Positions 45,729-56,526 of a DNA stretch of 64,000 nucleotides are shown here, one piece after another. This stretch comes from Phnomibacter ginsenosidimutans. Its GTDB lineage: Bacteria > Bacteroidota > Bacteroidia > Chitinophagales > Chitinophagaceae. Each line of letters opens with the position of its first letter. Position 1 is the first letter of the stretch. The notes beneath the pieces are model-generated. The model ran no database searches. It was given only the letters and a program-made list of their open reading frames with translations, and had not been told where the DNA came from. The position numbers and the translations under genes are program-made. Location: assembly GCF_009740285.1 (NCBI RefSeq), contig NZ_CP046566.1, positions 3,200,658-3,264,657 of the forward strand. Direction: 5' to 3'.

Positions 45729-48381
45729 ATGCGTCAATACCGGTCATATATACTTTCACTCCAGCTCTTGCTTACCCTGCTGATGACAGGCCTGGCAGAT
45801 AGCGTGGCACAAACATTTTTGCCCGATACGCTGGCCGAAAAAATGCCGCTGAAAAAACTGTCGCAGGCACTGCAACAACGAAGTAAACTAGATGGAGCTG
45901 TACTTATTTATGTTCAATACAATCAAGCGGATAGTTTGCTGCGTTGGTTCACCGATAAGCCAGTGCAACTGCTGGCACACGATACCAGCTGGAAAGTAAT
46001 GACCTTGCAAATGCCTGCTTACTTTCTTATTCCATTATCAAAGCAGCCATCAGTTCAATTTATACAAGCAGCCAACAGAAGAGCCAAACCCGAACTGAGT
46101 GTGCCCGGCTTCGATCCATCGGCCAATGGCATAGCACTGGCTGCCACCCGTTTTGCAGCCAGTAATGGAAATGGCATTCGGGTTGCCATTAAAGAAGAAC
46201 GTTTTGATACGCTGGACATAGACTTTAGCCAACGTTTTTTTACCACTGCAAGAACGGCTACCCGCAGCACCAACCATGCCAGCATTATGGCCAGCATGCT
46301 GGCCGGCAGCGGTGCATCTTCCATCACAGGAAAAGGCGTAGCACCAGCTTCAATCATTACCAGCACCAACTTCGACATCTTGCTACCAGAGCCACTCGAT
46401 TTTTACAACACAAATACCATCAGCGTTCAAAACCACTCTTATGGTGTAGGCATCGAAAATGAATATGGCATTGATGCTGCTGCTTACGATGCCAGCACTG
46501 CCGCACTCCCCTATTTATTACATGTATTTAGTGCAGGCAATGCAGGTACACAAAGCTCCGCCTACGGCAAATACCAGGGCATAGTCAGCTGGGCCAACCT
46601 TACTGGCAGTTTTAAAATGAGCAAAAACAGTTTGGTATTGGCCGCCACCGATTCTTTCAACAAAAGAGAAATAGCCAGCTCCCGTGGCCCTGCCTACGAT
46701 GGCCGTATCAAACCTGAATTATCGGCCTTTGGTGAAGATGGCAGCTCAGGCTCGGCAGCTCTGGCATCTGGCGCTGTGGCTGTATTGCAGCAATCAATTC
46801 AACAACAATTAGGAAGCCTGCCAGATGCAGCGCTGGTGAAAGCCATCCTCATCAACAGCAGTACCGATGTGGGTGCAGAAGGCCCCGACTTTAGTGAAGG
46901 CTACGGACAGTTGAATGTATACAACGCACTACGTATTGCTGCTGGCAAGCAGTACGTCACAGGATCCATTCGGGCAGGCGACACAGTTCGGATAAACATA
47001 CCTGTTGCTGCCAATGCACAAAGCCTGGCGCTTACCCTTTGCTGGACAGACCCTGCAGCAACAGCAGGCAGCAGCAAAGCGTTGATTCACGATTTGCAAT
47101 TAATGCTTCGCCAACCCGACCAGCAGGTTGTACATCCGTGGATATTGAATAGTGCGGCACATGCCGACTCATTGCAGCAACCCGCCAAACGTGGAATGGA
47201 TACCCTCAATGTAGTAGAGCATATCAGTCTATTGCAACCAGCGACTGGCGAATATGAAGCCATGATTGTAGCACCAACCAATGTATCCGGCACACAAACA
47301 TTTGCATTGGCATGGCACAGCAACAGCAACAACGAGTTGGTATTTACGCATCCGACGAATACTTATCATGCCGACAGCCGAAATGGCGTAAGCATTAGAT
47401 GGGAGCATAATTTTCCGCATGGCCAAACAGGTGTGTTGTCGGTAAAAAATTTGGCTACGCAAAGCACCAGCCTTATCAATAACAACATAGCTCTCGATAG
47501 TAGACTGTTTGTCTGGCGACCTGCTGCGAATGCAGTTTATCCTGCACAATTACAACTGCAGGTTGGCCAGCAAGTGCTGTTGTCCGATAGCTTTTGGGTG
47601 CATCCGGGTATACAGCCACGCATTGGTTATGTATGTGGCGATACGCTTGCTGCTCTATTGGCAACACATTGCACTAGCAAGTAGTTACCGCATTTACCAT
47701 GTACAAAATGGCCAAATGCAAGTGCTTAGCACAACTGCAGATACGTTATTTCGCATCAGGCGTTCTTCATTGGAAAAGGACTGGCTGGCTGTGGCGCCGA
47801 TTTTTGGCACCCAGCTAGGCAACCGCAGCTATGCCATCAATTATCTCAACCAACAAGTGGGTTGTTATATTCAGCAGTTTACTGCTACTGCCGGCAACAA
47901 CAATGTGCTGCTGCAACTACAACTGGGATCCAACTTTGGTATTCAACAATTACAATTTGAAAAAGTAAAGAACGGCCAGGCTACAATGCTGTCAAGCATT
48001 TCCAACATCACCGGCAACAACTTTACAGCCGAAGATGCACAACCCCTGAGTGGCGAAAATTACTATCGTATTAAAATTACTTTGAGTAATGGTAGCGTGG
48101 TGTACTCCAACATTGAAACCGTATACATACCGGAAAGCAATGGTTTGGCGGTGTACCCCAATCCTGTAGCATTGGGCCAGCCCATTCGCATCATTAATAC
48201 CATGAGCGGAGAATTTCCTATAGCTGAACTCTATGATTTTACCGGCAGAAAAATCCGCAGTACTGCATTGGAAGGTTTTATCAATACCGTCAATACTGCA
48301 TACTTACATCGTGGTATTTATCTCCTGAAACTTACCCAGGCCGGCAAAACCATCAGTGTAAAAAAGATAACGGTCTTGTAG
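45729..48381 (+). CDS. Secreted S8 (subtilisin-like) peptidase with T9SS domain, frameshifted
   Basis: About 883 residues: signal peptide (SLQLLLTLLMTGLADSVAQ), S8 domain (about 140-440), then beta domains and a T9SS type A sorting domain at the end (GLAVYPNPVALGQPIRII, LYDFTGRKI, GIYLLKLTQ). His183 (NHASIMASMLAG), oxyanion Asn271 (FSAGNAG) and Ser340 (GSSGSAALASG) are in place, but the position of the catalytic Asp is Glu156 (VAIKEERFD), so activity is uncertain. One extra base near 47646-47650 shifts the frame; the first part stops at 47684 and the tail is in the next frame. Start at 45729 by signal peptide. Confidence 0.85.
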
Positions 48382-48386
48382 TGCTG

Positions 48387-49448
48387 TTACAACCTACGGA
48401 GATAGTTCCGCACATAGTCACCCACGCCTTCTTCTAATGAAGTGAACGCTTCTGCATAGCCGGCTTTGCGCAGCTTATCCATATTGGCTTCGGTGAAGTA
48501 TTGATACTTGTCGCGGATATCTTCCGGCATATCTATGAACACAATATTCGGTTCCGGATCCATCCCCCGGAAAGTAGCCGCAGCCAAATCGTAAAAACTG
48601 CGGGCCTGCCCGGTACCAAGGTTGTACAAGCCACTGCCTAAGCCCCCTTTAGGGGGTTTGGGGGTTTCTAACATCCACGCAATCACCTTCACCACATCTT
48701 TTACATAAATAAAATCCCGTAGCTGTTGACCGTGCTCAAAATCGGGGCGATGGCTTTTGAACAATTTAACCTGCCCCTCTTTTTTGATTTGATTGAATGC
48801 ATGCCAGATAACCGAAGCCATTCGGCCCTTGTGGTATTCATGCGGGCCGTATACATTAAAAAATTTGAGGCCTGCCCAAAAGGGTGGCGCACCTGCAGAG
48901 TCCGGCGTATGGGCGCCATCATCTCTCACCCAGCCATCTTCATCCTGTGTATTCAATCGCACATCGCCTACTTTTTCCAACACCCACTTGTCAAACTCAT
49001 TTTTACTGACGCCATAAGGATTCAATGGCTTCAGCAAAAAAGGCAATTCATGATTGTCATCGTAGCCCAACTCGCCTGCTCCATACGTAGCAGCACTCGA
49101 TGCATAAATAAACGGAATTTGCTTTTCGGTACAGTATTGCCACAGCATTTGGCTATACTCCACATTCAATTCTTCATGAATGGCATAGTTAAATTCAGTG
49201 GTATCTGTACGAGCACCCAAGTGAATGACTGCCGCTACTTCCGGCTGGTGCTCATTGAGCCAGAATGCCAGGTTGTACCGCTCCACCACATGGTCATAAG
49301 CAATGCTTTCCCAGTTGGCCCGCTTGTCTTCTCTGCCAAAATCATCCACCAAAATCAATTGTTCGTAGCCTAAAGTATTGAGGTGACGAGCCATTTCGCT
49401 GCCGATAAAACCAGCGGCGCCGGTAACAATGATGTATGGTGCTTGCAT
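48387..49448 (-). CDS. hldD: ADP-glyceromanno-heptose 6-epimerase
   Basis: Makes ADP-L-glycero-D-manno-heptose for lipopolysaccharide core. The 353-residue SDR has TGAAGFIGSEMARHLN, ASSAATYGAGE (catalytic Ser), NPYGVSKNEFDKWV (Tyr145, Lys149) and KFFNVYGPHEYHKGRMASV. It is 25-35 residues longer than usual owing to two insertions: about residues 161-188 (VRLNTQDEDGWVRDDGAH and on) and 262-272 (TPKPPKGGLGS). The second is encoded by the palindromic motif CCCCCTTTAGGGGG at 48643-48656. Start at 49448. Confidence 0.94.
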   Translation of the reverse strand: MQAPYIIVTGAAGFIGSEMARHLNTLGYEQLILVDDFGREDKRANWESIAYDHVVERYNLAFWLNEHQPEVAAVIHLGARTDTTEFNYAIHEELNVEYSQMLWQYCTEKQIPFIYASSAATYGAGELGYDDNHELPFLLKPLNPYGVSKNEFDKWVLEKVGDVRLNTQDEDGWVRDDGAHTPDSAGAPPFWAGLKFFNVYGPHEYHKGRMASVIWHAFNQIKKEGQVKLFKSHRPDFEHGQQLRDFIYVKDVVKVIAWMLETPKPPKGGLGSGLYNLGTGQARSFYDLAAATFRGMDPEPNIVFIDMPEDIRDKYQYFTEANMDKLRKAGYAEAFTSLEEGVGDYVRNYLRRL

Positions 49449-49506
49449 AAAAAAGTACAATTGATTGGGACAGCAAAAATGAGATTAAGTTTTGAAACAG
49501 CGGACA

Positions 49507-49522
49507 TACGTCCAAATACGTA
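49507..49522. promoter_or_regulatory. TACGT/ACGTA palindrome before response regulator
   Basis: TACGT and ACGTA arms around CCAAAT lie 35 bases upstream of the response-regulator start, in the divergent gap with hldD. It could be an autoregulatory site; this is inference from position only. Confidence 0.3.
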
Positions 49523-49556
49523 TTTTACAGCAATGTGAAGCCCCTATTTTTGAAAG

Positions 49557-50198
49557 ATGACGAACACACCCAAAACCATTTGTATAGTAGAAGACAAAGA
49601 TGACCTGCGGGAAGCGCTGAGCATGATGATCAGACTAACGGACGGTTATCAAATGACCGGGGCATTTAAAAACGCAGAAGATGCGATTCACCATATACCG
49701 GATATTCATCCTGCTGCTGTGCTGATGGACATCAACCTGCCCGATGCCAGCGGCATACAATGCGTCGTTACATTAAAATCAAAGTTTCCGGATATTTTAT
49801 TTTTGATGTGTACTGCTTACGAAGACAATGATAAAATTTTCAGCAGTTTGAAAGCCGGCGCCAGTGGCTACATTTTAAAAACCGACGGTCCTGCAAAAAT
49901 TGTAGAAGCGCTGGATGAACTTTTTGCCGGTGGCAGCCCCATGAGCAGCAGCATTGCCCGCAAAGTGGTGGCCAGTTTTAGTGGCTTGCCCGCAGGCAAT
50001 CATTTGGTACAACGATTATCGGACAGAGAAGAAGCAGTATTGCATTGTCTGGCCAAAGGATTGATGAACAAAGAAGTAGCCGACAGTTTACAAATCAGTC
50101 AGGGTACAGTAAAAAAGCATATCCAACACATTTATGAAAAGCTACACGTAAACACCCGTGTAGAAGCCGTGAACCTGTATCTTGGAAGAACAAAATAA
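49557..50198 (+). CDS. Response regulator, NarL/FixJ family
   Basis: A 213-residue two-domain regulator. The receiver has the acidic pocket in CIVEDKDDLRE, phospho-acceptor Asp58 (VLMDINLPD), a Thr switch in CTAYED and the conserved Lys in YILKTDG. The LuxR-type HTH is at about 150-205 (LSDREEAVLHCLAKGLMNKE, then QGTVKKHIQHIYEKL). It is followed 41 bases later by its likely partner kinase, an unusual regulator-first order. Confidence 0.94.
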   Translation: MTNTPKTICIVEDKDDLREALSMMIRLTDGYQMTGAFKNAEDAIHHIPDIHPAAVLMDINLPDASGIQCVVTLKSKFPDILFLMCTAYEDNDKIFSSLKAGASGYILKTDGPAKIVEALDELFAGGSPMSSSIARKVVASFSGLPAGNHLVQRLSDREEAVLHCLAKGLMNKEVADSLQISQGTVKKHIQHIYEKLHVNTRVEAVNLYLGRTK

Positions 50199-50239
50199 CC
50201 ATTCGACACATTTATAACATATTACGAACTAGTGCTACA

Positions 50240-51982
50240 ATGCTGGTTATTTGTTTATCAAGCATTGGCGCTTTGTCGCAGCAATCAATTACAGATTCGC
50301 TGCAACATTTGTATGCTGAAACCAAAGAGAACGAACAAAAAAGTCATCAGGCTTTGTTGCTGATTGAAGCTTGGATGGATTTGGAAAAATTAGACTCGGC
50401 TCAATTCTGGGCCAACGAACTATTTTCTGTATTGCCCGGCAACAAACAGGATGTGGTACATTATTACTACAATAGCAGACAGAGTGAAATTTATTACTAC
50501 AACAATTTTCCCAGGTTGGGATTGCAAAATGCTGAAAGAGGTTTACAAATAGCATTGTCGCTTAATGACAGCGTATTTATTGCTGATGCTTACAATTTCA
50601 GAGGTCTATTTTTGATGAACCTCAACAGAATTCAAGAAGCCATATCATCTTTTAAACTTGGATTACAATGGTCTGTCTGGAAATCGAATCCACCCAAGTA
50701 TCTTTCTCTTACGCAATACTATCATCTGTTAGGCAATTTAGCTGAGGCATTATTAAAAAATAATGAACCTGCAGCTTCATTACACTATGCCTTTTACTCG
50801 TACAACGAAGCTGTAAAGCACAATAGAAGGAGAGCCATAAGCGTTGCTCAAAACCAAATCGGCAGTTGCTATGATGCTTTAGGAAAAACTGATTCTGCCC
50901 TCTATTTTTTTAAAGCATGTATATCAGGCATAGATAATGATATAGATGTATTGTTGTTGAACTATGCTTCTTTGGGGCAGCATTTTAAGCACCTGCAACT
51001 TAATGAACAGGCAAACAGCGCTTTTAAAGAAGGTGTACTCTTGCTCACCAAAAGACCAGATATCAATAGCTACTTCAGTATTGAGTTCTTGAACAAAGCC
51101 ATTGTTTTTTTTAGAGAAACAGCACAAGAAAAACTGCTGCAAAATTGCATCTATAAAAAAATGATGATACTTGACAAAGTGCAGGCCGACTACAATGTGC
51201 AAATAAATGAAGTGATGGAAGCTGCGTTGAAAAATGAAACGCAACTGCTCAATCTCAGAATAGCCAATGAAGCTCGTAAAGTAAAACTCGATCAGTATAA
51301 AATCATTGCCCTGTCAACACTGCTTGTTTCGGTTCTACTCATCTTTTTATTGTACCGGAACCGGTTGCTGAAAAAACTGGAACTGGCCAAGCTACAAAAC
51401 AACATTCAGCAAGACCTGCATGATGAGTTGGGTGGTAGTCTTAGCATCATTCGCATATTGAGCGACCTAATGAGCAGCAAAAAATTATCGCAGGAAGAGA
51501 TCGCCAGTCTTTCACAAAAAATAAGTGGCACCGCCAGCGAAGCAGCCCAAAAAATGAATACGCTGATTTGGGCACTCAACACCGAAAACGACTCAGTAGC
51601 CAACCTGTGCGAATATACCCGGCAGTATAGCATTGCCTTTTTTGAAGGCACAACCATCGATATTCATTTCGAAGAGAAACTGTCGCAACCCAACAGTAAT
51701 ATTTACGGTACTGCCCGCAAAAACATTTTCCTCTGTATCAAAGAATCACTGCACAATGTATTGAAACATGCCAACGCCAGTGCAGTCCATATCCGATTTG
51801 AAACTACCAATGCTCAACAGCTGATTGTAACCGTATCAGACAACGGAAAAGGGATGCAACAAAACAATCAATTTGGCAACGGCCTTAAAAATATGCAGCA
51901 GCGAATGGCTGCCATCGGGGGTACTGCCAGCTTCACCAACAATGCTGGCTGCACCGTTGTGTTTGAGTGTTCCTTGCACTAA
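50240..51982 (+). CDS. TPR-sensor histidine kinase, HisKA_3 type
   Basis: A 580-residue kinase: N-terminal signal or membrane stretch (MLVICLSSIGALSQQ), TPR-like helical sensor region (about 25-330), a membrane helix (355-372), then HisKA_3 with phospho-acceptor His394 in QQDLHDELGGSLSIIR and an HATPase_c domain (KNIFLCIKESLHNVLKHANA, VSDNGKGMQ, GNGLKNMQQRMAAIGG). This is the NarX/DesK type that pairs with NarL-family regulators, matching the neighbour upstream. The TPR domain probably faces the periplasm and senses a peptide or protein ligand, which is inference. Confidence 0.92.
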   Translation: MLVICLSSIGALSQQSITDSLQHLYAETKENEQKSHQALLLIEAWMDLEKLDSAQFWANELFSVLPGNKQDVVHYYYNSRQSEIYYYNNFPRLGLQNAERGLQIALSLNDSVFIADAYNFRGLFLMNLNRIQEAISSFKLGLQWSVWKSNPPKYLSLTQYYHLLGNLAEALLKNNEPAASLHYAFYSYNEAVKHNRRRAISVAQNQIGSCYDALGKTDSALYFFKACISGIDNDIDVLLLNYASLGQHFKHLQLNEQANSAFKEGVLLLTKRPDINSYFSIEFLNKAIVFFRETAQEKLLQNCIYKKMMILDKVQADYNVQINEVMEAALKNETQLLNLRIANEARKVKLDQYKIIALSTLLVSVLLIFLLYRNRLLKKLELAKLQNNIQQDLHDELGGSLSIIRILSDLMSSKKLSQEEIASLSQKISGTASEAAQKMNTLIWALNTENDSVANLCEYTRQYSIAFFEGTTIDIHFEEKLSQPNSNIYGTARKNIFLCIKESLHNVLKHANASAVHIRFETTNAQQLIVTVSDNGKGMQQNNQFGNGLKNMQQRMAAIGGTASFTNNAGCTVVFECSLH

Positions 51983-52114
51983 AGTACTCACTAGGTAAAG
52001 ACATCACCCCTACGCATACTCCCTATTACGTATTGCCAGCGGGCACACAATACAGGATTTTTACAAGAGACTTTTTTACCCTTTATCCTGAATACCCAAG
52101 CCAACGCACCGCAC

Positions 52115-55100
52115 ATGAGACTTCTTTTACTCCTTTCCGTTTTGATGGTTCGTTTTTCAGCCATTGCTCAATCCAATTTTAGCAGCACCAACTTTCGGGT
52201 GGGCCAAAGCACTTACACCGACATTAGCAGCACCGGCACCGCCATTGCCATGACCAACAATGAAGCTGGAGTGAGTACCGCCCCTCAAAACATTGGCTTC
52301 AACTTTCAATTCAACGATTCTGTATTTACGCAGTTTCGCATACACGCCGATGGCATACTTCGCCTTGGCACCGAAGCACCTGCTGCCGCTACAAATATTA
52401 GTGTGAGCCCGGCCAATTCTCATGCCGCAGTGTTCACATCTACTGCTGACAGTTTTCAATACGTCATTCTTCCATTTTTCACCAACCTCGTAGCTGCAGG
52501 CTCACCGGCATTTCATGTACAAACCAGCGGTGTGGCCCCCAACAGAGTATGCACCATACAATGGAAAAACCTGCGGGATGCCGACAATTCGAACGGCGCT
52601 GTGTTGCATCAATTTACGCAACTGGAGTTTCAGGTAAAACTGTATGAAGGAAGTAACGATATTGAATTTGTGTACGGCAGCTTTATACCATCTGCCAACA
52701 CCCTCAGCACCCGCAATGCAGCCGTGGGTATAAAAGCAGGCAGCAATAGTTTTGCAGCCAATTACAAAGGGGTAAATACAGCCCCATTTAGTGCCATGGT
52801 TTCTTTTAACCAACGCAACAATGCCCGGCTGGCCAATGGCGTGTTATTCAGAAGAGATGTACCGCCGGCTAACGGATTTACACAGCGTTTTTTTGGCAGA
52901 ATAGTGAATGACATTTCGGTGGCCAACTTGTATGCAGACAGCGTAAGCCAGGTCACCAATCAATCGGGCAATAGAATTGAAACATTGGTAAAAAATGAGG
53001 GTACCGCTGCAGCAAGTAACATTGTTGTAAGTCTTCAAATAAGCGGATCCAATACGCATACAGCGTCTGTCAATATTACCAGTCTTGCAGCAGGTGCTAC
53101 ACAATTGGTAAGCTTTCCTGCATTTAGTACCAGCAACCCTGGTATGCAGCAAATACAAGTTTCTGTAACGGCAGATGCCGATGACAGAACAAGTAACAAC
53201 ATGCTTGCTGCTTCGCAAAAGATTTCGGCTGGTCACCAACAAACTCCGAATCTGAATAACGCAGGATTTGGCATTGGCTTTAATGGTGGCACTGGCTTTA
53301 TGGCCACGAAAATTTATGGAACCGGCACCAGAAAAATCAGACAAATCCGCATCCCATTCAATACCTACCGAAACATTGTAAACATGCGGGTATATGAAGA
53401 TGGAGGTGCTGGGGGTTCTCCATCATCCTCCGCACTTATTAGCAGTAGCAACTTTTTTACTACCAACGAAAACAGCATCATTATTTCATTTACCAATGCT
53501 GCAGCAAGTGTAACCGGCGATTATTACATTGCTGTACAGCAAACAAGCACCAGCAATATGGGATGGCGTAGCACTGCAGCACCTCCCATTCGTACCAACA
53601 GATTGTACACCAGCTCTACTGGCGCTTCATGGGCTGCTCAGGTAGACACTTTGCCCTGGCAGCAAATGGTAGAAGTATATGAAGAAACCACCGGGCCCGA
53701 TGTAGGTATTGAGTACTTAACAGCACCCGGTTGCAACTACAGCAATGCAGCTGACGTGACAGTAACACTTCGAAACTTTTCGAACACAACTATTGATTTT
53801 GCAGCTACGCCAGTTACAATAAGTGGCAATGTTCGTAACCCGCAGCAAACGGAATCGCCTTTTTCATTGACCAAAAACACCGGCACATTAGCAGCTGGTG
53901 CCAGTGAGCAAATTACGGTGCTGAGTAACTATGATTTTACCAAGCGGGGCTATCATTTATTCAGCGCCAAAACAACACTGCCCGGCGATGTAGAAAATGG
54001 CAATGATAGTCTTCGTTTCTTTTTGGGTAATCATGTGCCTGTAACCGGATCCATTACCGATTCTGTGTGTCCGTTGACGCCCATCACACTTACCGGCCCT
54101 GCTTACCTCGCCAATCTTCAATGGACCTTGAATGGTACGCCTTCATTTGGCACTACGCTTAATGTGAGTCCGATACAAACAACTACTGTGTATGTGCAAG
54201 GCACTGACTATCGGGGCTGCGTATTGCAAGACAGCGTTGTGTTGTTGGTAAAAAAAGATTACGGTGCTGCCGCAAAGCCTGTTATCCTGTTTGGCGACAC
54301 ACTGCTCAGCCATCGCAATGCATTTAAAGACACTTTGCGTGTAACCAAGCTGGCTGGCCATAGCATACGTTGGCTGGGTGGTTTTGGTACCGTTTCAGCA
54401 GATAGTTCGTTGCTGCTGACGCAGGTTGCAGGTTTACAAAATGCCAAAGTATCCGTTGCATACATCCGTGATAGTGATGGCTGCGGTACACTGGGCGATA
54501 CTCTCACCTACCGCTATGCTACAGGCCTGCTGCACAATACCAACGATACGCAAGTTGTATGTGATACCAGCTATTACGATGCAGGTGGTAGCACCGGTAT
54601 CACTGGCAATAGTATTACCAAAGTATTTACACCGGCTACTGCTGGCAAAAAAGTGAAGTTCACCTTGTACAATACCGATTTGGCAGACTTTGCCAGCATC
54701 ATGGTGTATGACGGAAGTTCAACATCTTCTCCACGCATAACAGCAATTGATGGCAGCAAAAACGGAAATACAGTGATGGAGTTTATTGCCTCCAATGAAA
54801 CAGGAGCACTCACGGTTCAATTCACCAGAGGTACATTCAACACCAGTGGTTGGTGGGCCGGGCTTACCTGCCATACTCCCGAAGTGTACCGCAGTGTACA
54901 AAACGGTTTGTGGACTGCTGCCAACACTTGGGAAAAGAAAATACCCGGCGGCAATTTTGTACCTGCTACGAGAGCACCATTCAAAGGTGATGACAGCATT
55001 TTGGTAAGACACGAAGTGTTGCTCAATGAGAGTGTACAAACAGATCAGCTAATTATTGAGCCAACCGGTCATTTACGTTTTGAATCGCCAACTAGCAATT

Positions 55101-56437
55101 TCATTTCGATGAACCTGTTTAAAACAAATGAACAGCCCCCTATTGAAGTAAAAGGAAAGCTGTCAACAAATGCCCCTACACAAATTTTTGGCGCCGATAA
55201 AATGATTGTAACCGGCGAACTGGCCAACGAAGGAAAGATCGATCTTGATTCGGTAATGATGGTAGGCACCAGCTTGCAGACCTTGGGTAAAAGCGGCGGC
55301 GGCGCAGGCATCATCAAACTATTACACCTGAACAATGCAGCTGGTGTACAAGTAGCAGGCACCCAAAATGTACTGAGTATTCGCTTTGTACAAGGCTTAC
55401 TCAATACCACAGCACAAGCATACATTGATGTTACAGGCACCGTGTTTGATGCAAGAGATGCTTCGCATATCAACGGCCCTGCGGGTGTTACCATCTTTGG
55501 ATCCGGCGATCGTTTCTATCCCATTGGCAGCAATGGTCAATATCGGCCTGTAACCATCACCAACAGCAACACCAACAGTTTTGATAATTCAGAAACCATT
55601 GTGGTAGAAGCAAAAGCTGGGGGTCCTGCAGCAAGAACATTGCCTGCTGGCATCAGCAACGTTTCGCAAGTGCGGCATTATCGCATCACCCGCATTGGCA
55701 ATAACGGCAGCGAGTATCAGGTTACACTGCCTTATGGAAGTGATGACGGCGTCAATGAGCCATCCAACCTCACCATTTTAAAAGATGATGGCGGCAGCAA
55801 CTGGATTGATATTGGCGGAACAGCTACAGGTGCTACACCAGGTAGCATTACCAGCAACAGCTTCAATAACTTCAGCGATTTTGTACTAGCCAATAAAACA
55901 GGTGGCACAAATCCGTTGCCCGTTACCTGGGTGAATTTCTCTGCAACTGCCCTTCAAAAAGATGTACAACTGAAATGGCAAACAGCAAACGAAAGTGATT
56001 GTAAAAAATATATCATAGAAAGAAGCAACAACGGCAATCAGTTTATAGCAATTGAAGAGGTTGTTTGTAACAATAATAACAGCAGCACCTACAAGTACAC
56101 AGATGTGCAACCCGGCCATGGTACCTGGTACTACCGCATTCGCCAGCAGGATACAGATGGCAGCTTTACTTACACTGCAGTGAGAAAAGTAAACCTGCAA
56201 CATGTGGCAACTATCAAACTCTATCCCAATCCGGCTAACAATGTACTCCGCATCAATCAGCTTCAAGGCAAAGCAAACATTGTAGTGTACGATGCAGCTG
56301 GCCAACAGATAGCACAATACCTCGCTACAGGCAGCAGTATAGATATTTCAGTTGCACACCTGAGCAACGGGCACTATACCATTCACATTGTTCAACCCAC
56401 AGGCAACACACAACACAAACTCATCATCTCACACTAA
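52115..56437 (+). CDS. Large T9SS-exported multidomain surface protein
   Basis: A 1440-residue secreted protein: signal peptide (LLLLLSVLMVRFSAIAQS), an N-terminal jelly-roll-like region (20-250), a CARDB-like Ig domain (about 265-370, LVKNEGTAAASNIVVSLQIS), further Ig-like repeats, a CUB domain (about 815-925, KVKFTLYNTDLADFASIMVY), a segment like the start of carbohydrate-binding beta-helices (WTAANTWEKKIPGGNF), and a C-terminal T9SS type A sorting domain (TIKLYPNPANNVLRINQLQ, ending HKLIISH). No enzyme domain is seen; it looks like an adhesin or matrix protein. It follows the two-component pair, 130 bases downstream on the same strand. Confidence 0.9.
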   Translation: MRLLLLLSVLMVRFSAIAQSNFSSTNFRVGQSTYTDISSTGTAIAMTNNEAGVSTAPQNIGFNFQFNDSVFTQFRIHADGILRLGTEAPAAATNISVSPANSHAAVFTSTADSFQYVILPFFTNLVAAGSPAFHVQTSGVAPNRVCTIQWKNLRDADNSNGAVLHQFTQLEFQVKLYEGSNDIEFVYGSFIPSANTLSTRNAAVGIKAGSNSFAANYKGVNTAPFSAMVSFNQRNNARLANGVLFRRDVPPANGFTQRFFGRIVNDISVANLYADSVSQVTNQSGNRIETLVKNEGTAAASNIVVSLQISGSNTHTASVNITSLAAGATQLVSFPAFSTSNPGMQQIQVSVTADADDRTSNNMLAASQKISAGHQQTPNLNNAGFGIGFNGGTGFMATKIYGTGTRKIRQIRIPFNTYRNIVNMRVYEDGGAGGSPSSSALISSSNFFTTNENSIIISFTNAAASVTGDYYIAVQQTSTSNMGWRSTAAPPIRTNRLYTSSTGASWAAQVDTLPWQQMVEVYEETTGPDVGIEYLTAPGCNYSNAADVTVTLRNFSNTTIDFAATPVTISGNVRNPQQTESPFSLTKNTGTLAAGASEQITVLSNYDFTKRGYHLFSAKTTLPGDVENGNDSLRFFLGNHVPVTGSITDSVCPLTPITLTGPAYLANLQWTLNGTPSFGTTLNVSPIQTTTVYVQGTDYRGCVLQDSVVLLVKKDYGAAAKPVILFGDTLLSHRNAFKDTLRVTKLAGHSIRWLGGFGTVSADSSLLLTQVAGLQNAKVSVAYIRDSDGCGTLGDTLTYRYATGLLHNTNDTQVVCDTSYYDAGGSTGITGNSITKVFTPATAGKKVKFTLYNTDLADFASIMVYDGSSTSSPRITAIDGSKNGNTVMEFIASNETGALTVQFTRGTFNTSGWWAGLTCHTPEVYRSVQNGLWTAANTWEKKIPGGNFVPATRAPFKGDDSILVRHEVLLNESVQTDQLIIEPTGHLRFESPTSNFISMNLFKTNEQPPIEVKGKLSTNAPTQIFGADKMIVTGELANEGKIDLDSVMMVGTSLQTLGKSGGGAGIIKLLHLNNAAGVQVAGTQNVLSIRFVQGLLNTTAQAYIDVTGTVFDARDASHINGPAGVTIFGSGDRFYPIGSNGQYRPVTITNSNTNSFDNSETIVVEAKAGGPAARTLPAGISNVSQVRHYRITRIGNNGSEYQVTLPYGSDDGVNEPSNLTILKDDGGSNWIDIGGTATGATPGSITSNSFNNFSDFVLANKTGGTNPLPVTWVNFSATALQKDVQLKWQTANESDCKKYIIERSNNGNQFIAIEEVVCNNNNSSTYKYTDVQPGHGTWYYRIRQQDTDGSFTYTAVRKVNLQHVATIKLYPNPANNVLRINQLQGKANIVVYDAAGQQIAQYLATGSSIDISVAHLSNGHYTIHIVQPTGNTQHKLIISH

Positions 56438-56526
56438 TAAGGCCGTTGAGAAACAGCAACCTGCATATACATCGGTATGTGCAGGTTTTCTTTGTGTACA
56501 ACATGCTACATTCACTGCAAAATTAA

